From: an uncultured Adlercreutzia sp.
GTDB lineage: Bacteria > Actinomycetota > Coriobacteriia > Coriobacteriales > Eggerthellaceae
Assembly: GCA_902478715.1 (NCBI GenBank)
Contig: CABSMC010000039.1
Span: 1 to 22,185, forward strand
Direction of reading: 5' to 3'
Length of the DNA stretch: 22,185 nt
Every line of letters begins with the position of its first letter. Within the stretch, counting starts at the first letter, position 1. The translations under genes and the position numbers were made by a program. Below the pieces are notes generated by a model that was not told the DNA's origin, ran no database searches, and saw nothing but the letters and a program-made list of their open reading frames with translations. Positions 21,496 through 22,185 of the stretch are shown piece after piece.

Positions 21496-22185
21496 CTACT
21501 TCGTTTCCTTTGGAACCGTCCCCGCCCCGGTCGCGGTTCCCGAGGCCCCTGCCGGCACTTTCTCGAGCTCAGGCCGTGCCCCGGCGGTCTCCCACTTGGC
21601 AGCCTCGCTGGCCTCAACCTGCTTCACGGCCTCCACCTTGTCGGGCAGCTCGTTCTCCACGGCTTCGGCCTTGCCTTTCAGATCGCGCTTTCCCAGCGGC
21701 ATAAACGCCTTGATGCGCTGGATGACCACCGCGCCCACGAGGAACGGCAGCCAGAACACAATGCCGCGGTAGACGATGACCACCGCAAGGCCCGTAGCCG
21801 AACTGATGCCGAAGAGCGCGAAGGCCACGGTCACCGCTGCCTCCACGACGCCGACGCCCTGGGGCACAAAGGAAATCATAGCGAACAGCGTGGCCACAAC
21901 ATACCCGCAAATGAGCGCTTCTGGGTGGTGCACGCCGAACGCGAAGCCAACGAGCACGAAGCAGCTCATCTCGCAGATGCTGGAAAGCGTCGTCCACAAA
22001 AACGACTGCACCGTCTTGCGCGGATTCTTCGTGATGAGGTGCGCGGCGCTCGAGAAGTTGTGGATGGTGCGCTCCACGGACTCGTCGATGGCCGGCTTCT
22101 TGAACTTCGCGAGGATCTTGTCGGCCAGCTTCACGAAGGGCCGCAGCACCTTCAGCACCAGCTGGGGCTTCAGGCCGCCCACCGC
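21496..22185 (-). CDS. LPG-synthase/flippase-type membrane protein, C-terminal part (5' end beyond window)
   Basis: The frame is open to the right edge, so at least 229 residues are visible and the N-terminus is missing; the GTG near 22180 is judged internal. About four to five membrane helices occur (around residues 60-85, 90-110, 113-135 and 140-160). The segment SFVPQGVGVVEAAVT contains the glycine-rich pattern followed by Glu that marks the UPF0104/lysylphosphatidylglycerol-synthase membrane domain family (YbhN, AglD). These proteins are thought to flip or modify lipids or lipid-linked glycans. The C-terminal roughly 60 residues form a charged, Glu/Lys- and Ala-rich cytoplasmic tail unusual for the family. 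No synthase domain is seen in this part. Confidence 0.85.
   Translation of the reverse strand, partial: AVGGLKPQLVLKVLRPFVKLADKILAKFKKPAIDESVERTIHNFSSAAHLITKNPRKTVQSFLWTTLSSICEMSCFVLVGFAFGVHHPEALICGYVVATLFAMISFVPQGVGVVEAAVTVAFALFGISSATGLAVVIVYRGIVFWLPFLVGAVVIQRIKAFMPLGKRDLKGKAEAVENELPDKVEAVKQVEASEAAKWETAGARPELEKVPAGASGTATGAGTVPKETK

Overview
The window is GC-rich DNA that looks like a strictly anaerobic or microaerophilic actinobacterium of class Coriobacteriia, most likely family Eggerthellaceae (Eggerthella, Gordonibacter, Slackia, Adlercreutzia and relatives). This is inferred from gene content, not from a database search. The signs are a Tat-exported molybdopterin reductase operon, a Tat-lipoprotein flavin reductase, and two membrane-embedded LuxR-type regulators placed next to these reductases, an arrangement characteristic of that family.

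Layout. 1-2409 (minus): housekeeping block tatA, greA, lysS (lysS runs off the left edge). 2410-2850: repeat-bearing intergenic region. 2851-3261 (plus): small HExxH zincin, overlapping tail-to-tail by 10 bases with the next operon. 3252-10845 (minus): seven-gene respiratory operon read in the order tandem winged-helix-like protein, DmsA-like Mo enzyme, DmsB-like ferredoxin, DmsC-like anchor, TorD-like chaperone, NapG-like and NapH-like Fe-S proteins. 11113-12723 (minus): membrane LuxR regulator 1. 12934-15329 (minus): ECF sigma factor and a single-pass von Willebrand A protein. 15433-17103 (minus): membrane LuxR regulator 2, divergent from 17446-19245 (plus), a Tat-lipoprotein FAD reductase. 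19246-19547: terminator and a cluster of palindromic repeats. 19548-22185 (minus): acetate kinase, tRNA-Pro(CGG), hotdog thioesterase, and the C-terminal part of an LPG-synthase/flippase-type membrane protein.

How it fits together. The DmsA-like subunit is predicted to be exported by Tat, matured by the TorD-like chaperone and joined to the quinone pool by DmsBC; NapGH offers a second quinol-to-Fe-S route. Its probable metal ligand is a cysteine (Cys182), placing it nearer to acetylene hydratase and the gut catechol dehydroxylases than to classical serine-ligated DMSO reductase. The substrate cannot be read from the sequence. Each of the two reductase units sits next to a LuxR-type membrane regulator, and each control region carries short direct repeats that could be operators.

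Most notable: the sigma/VWA cassette is flanked by diverged direct repeats of the 3' end of the neighbouring luxR gene, as if the cassette was inserted there or an older luxR copy was lost. Also notable are four ATTC(A/G)ACC elements spaced by exact multiples of 11 bp in the luxR/FAD-reductase divergent region, and two uncharacterised repeat families at 2620-2837 and 19352-19513.
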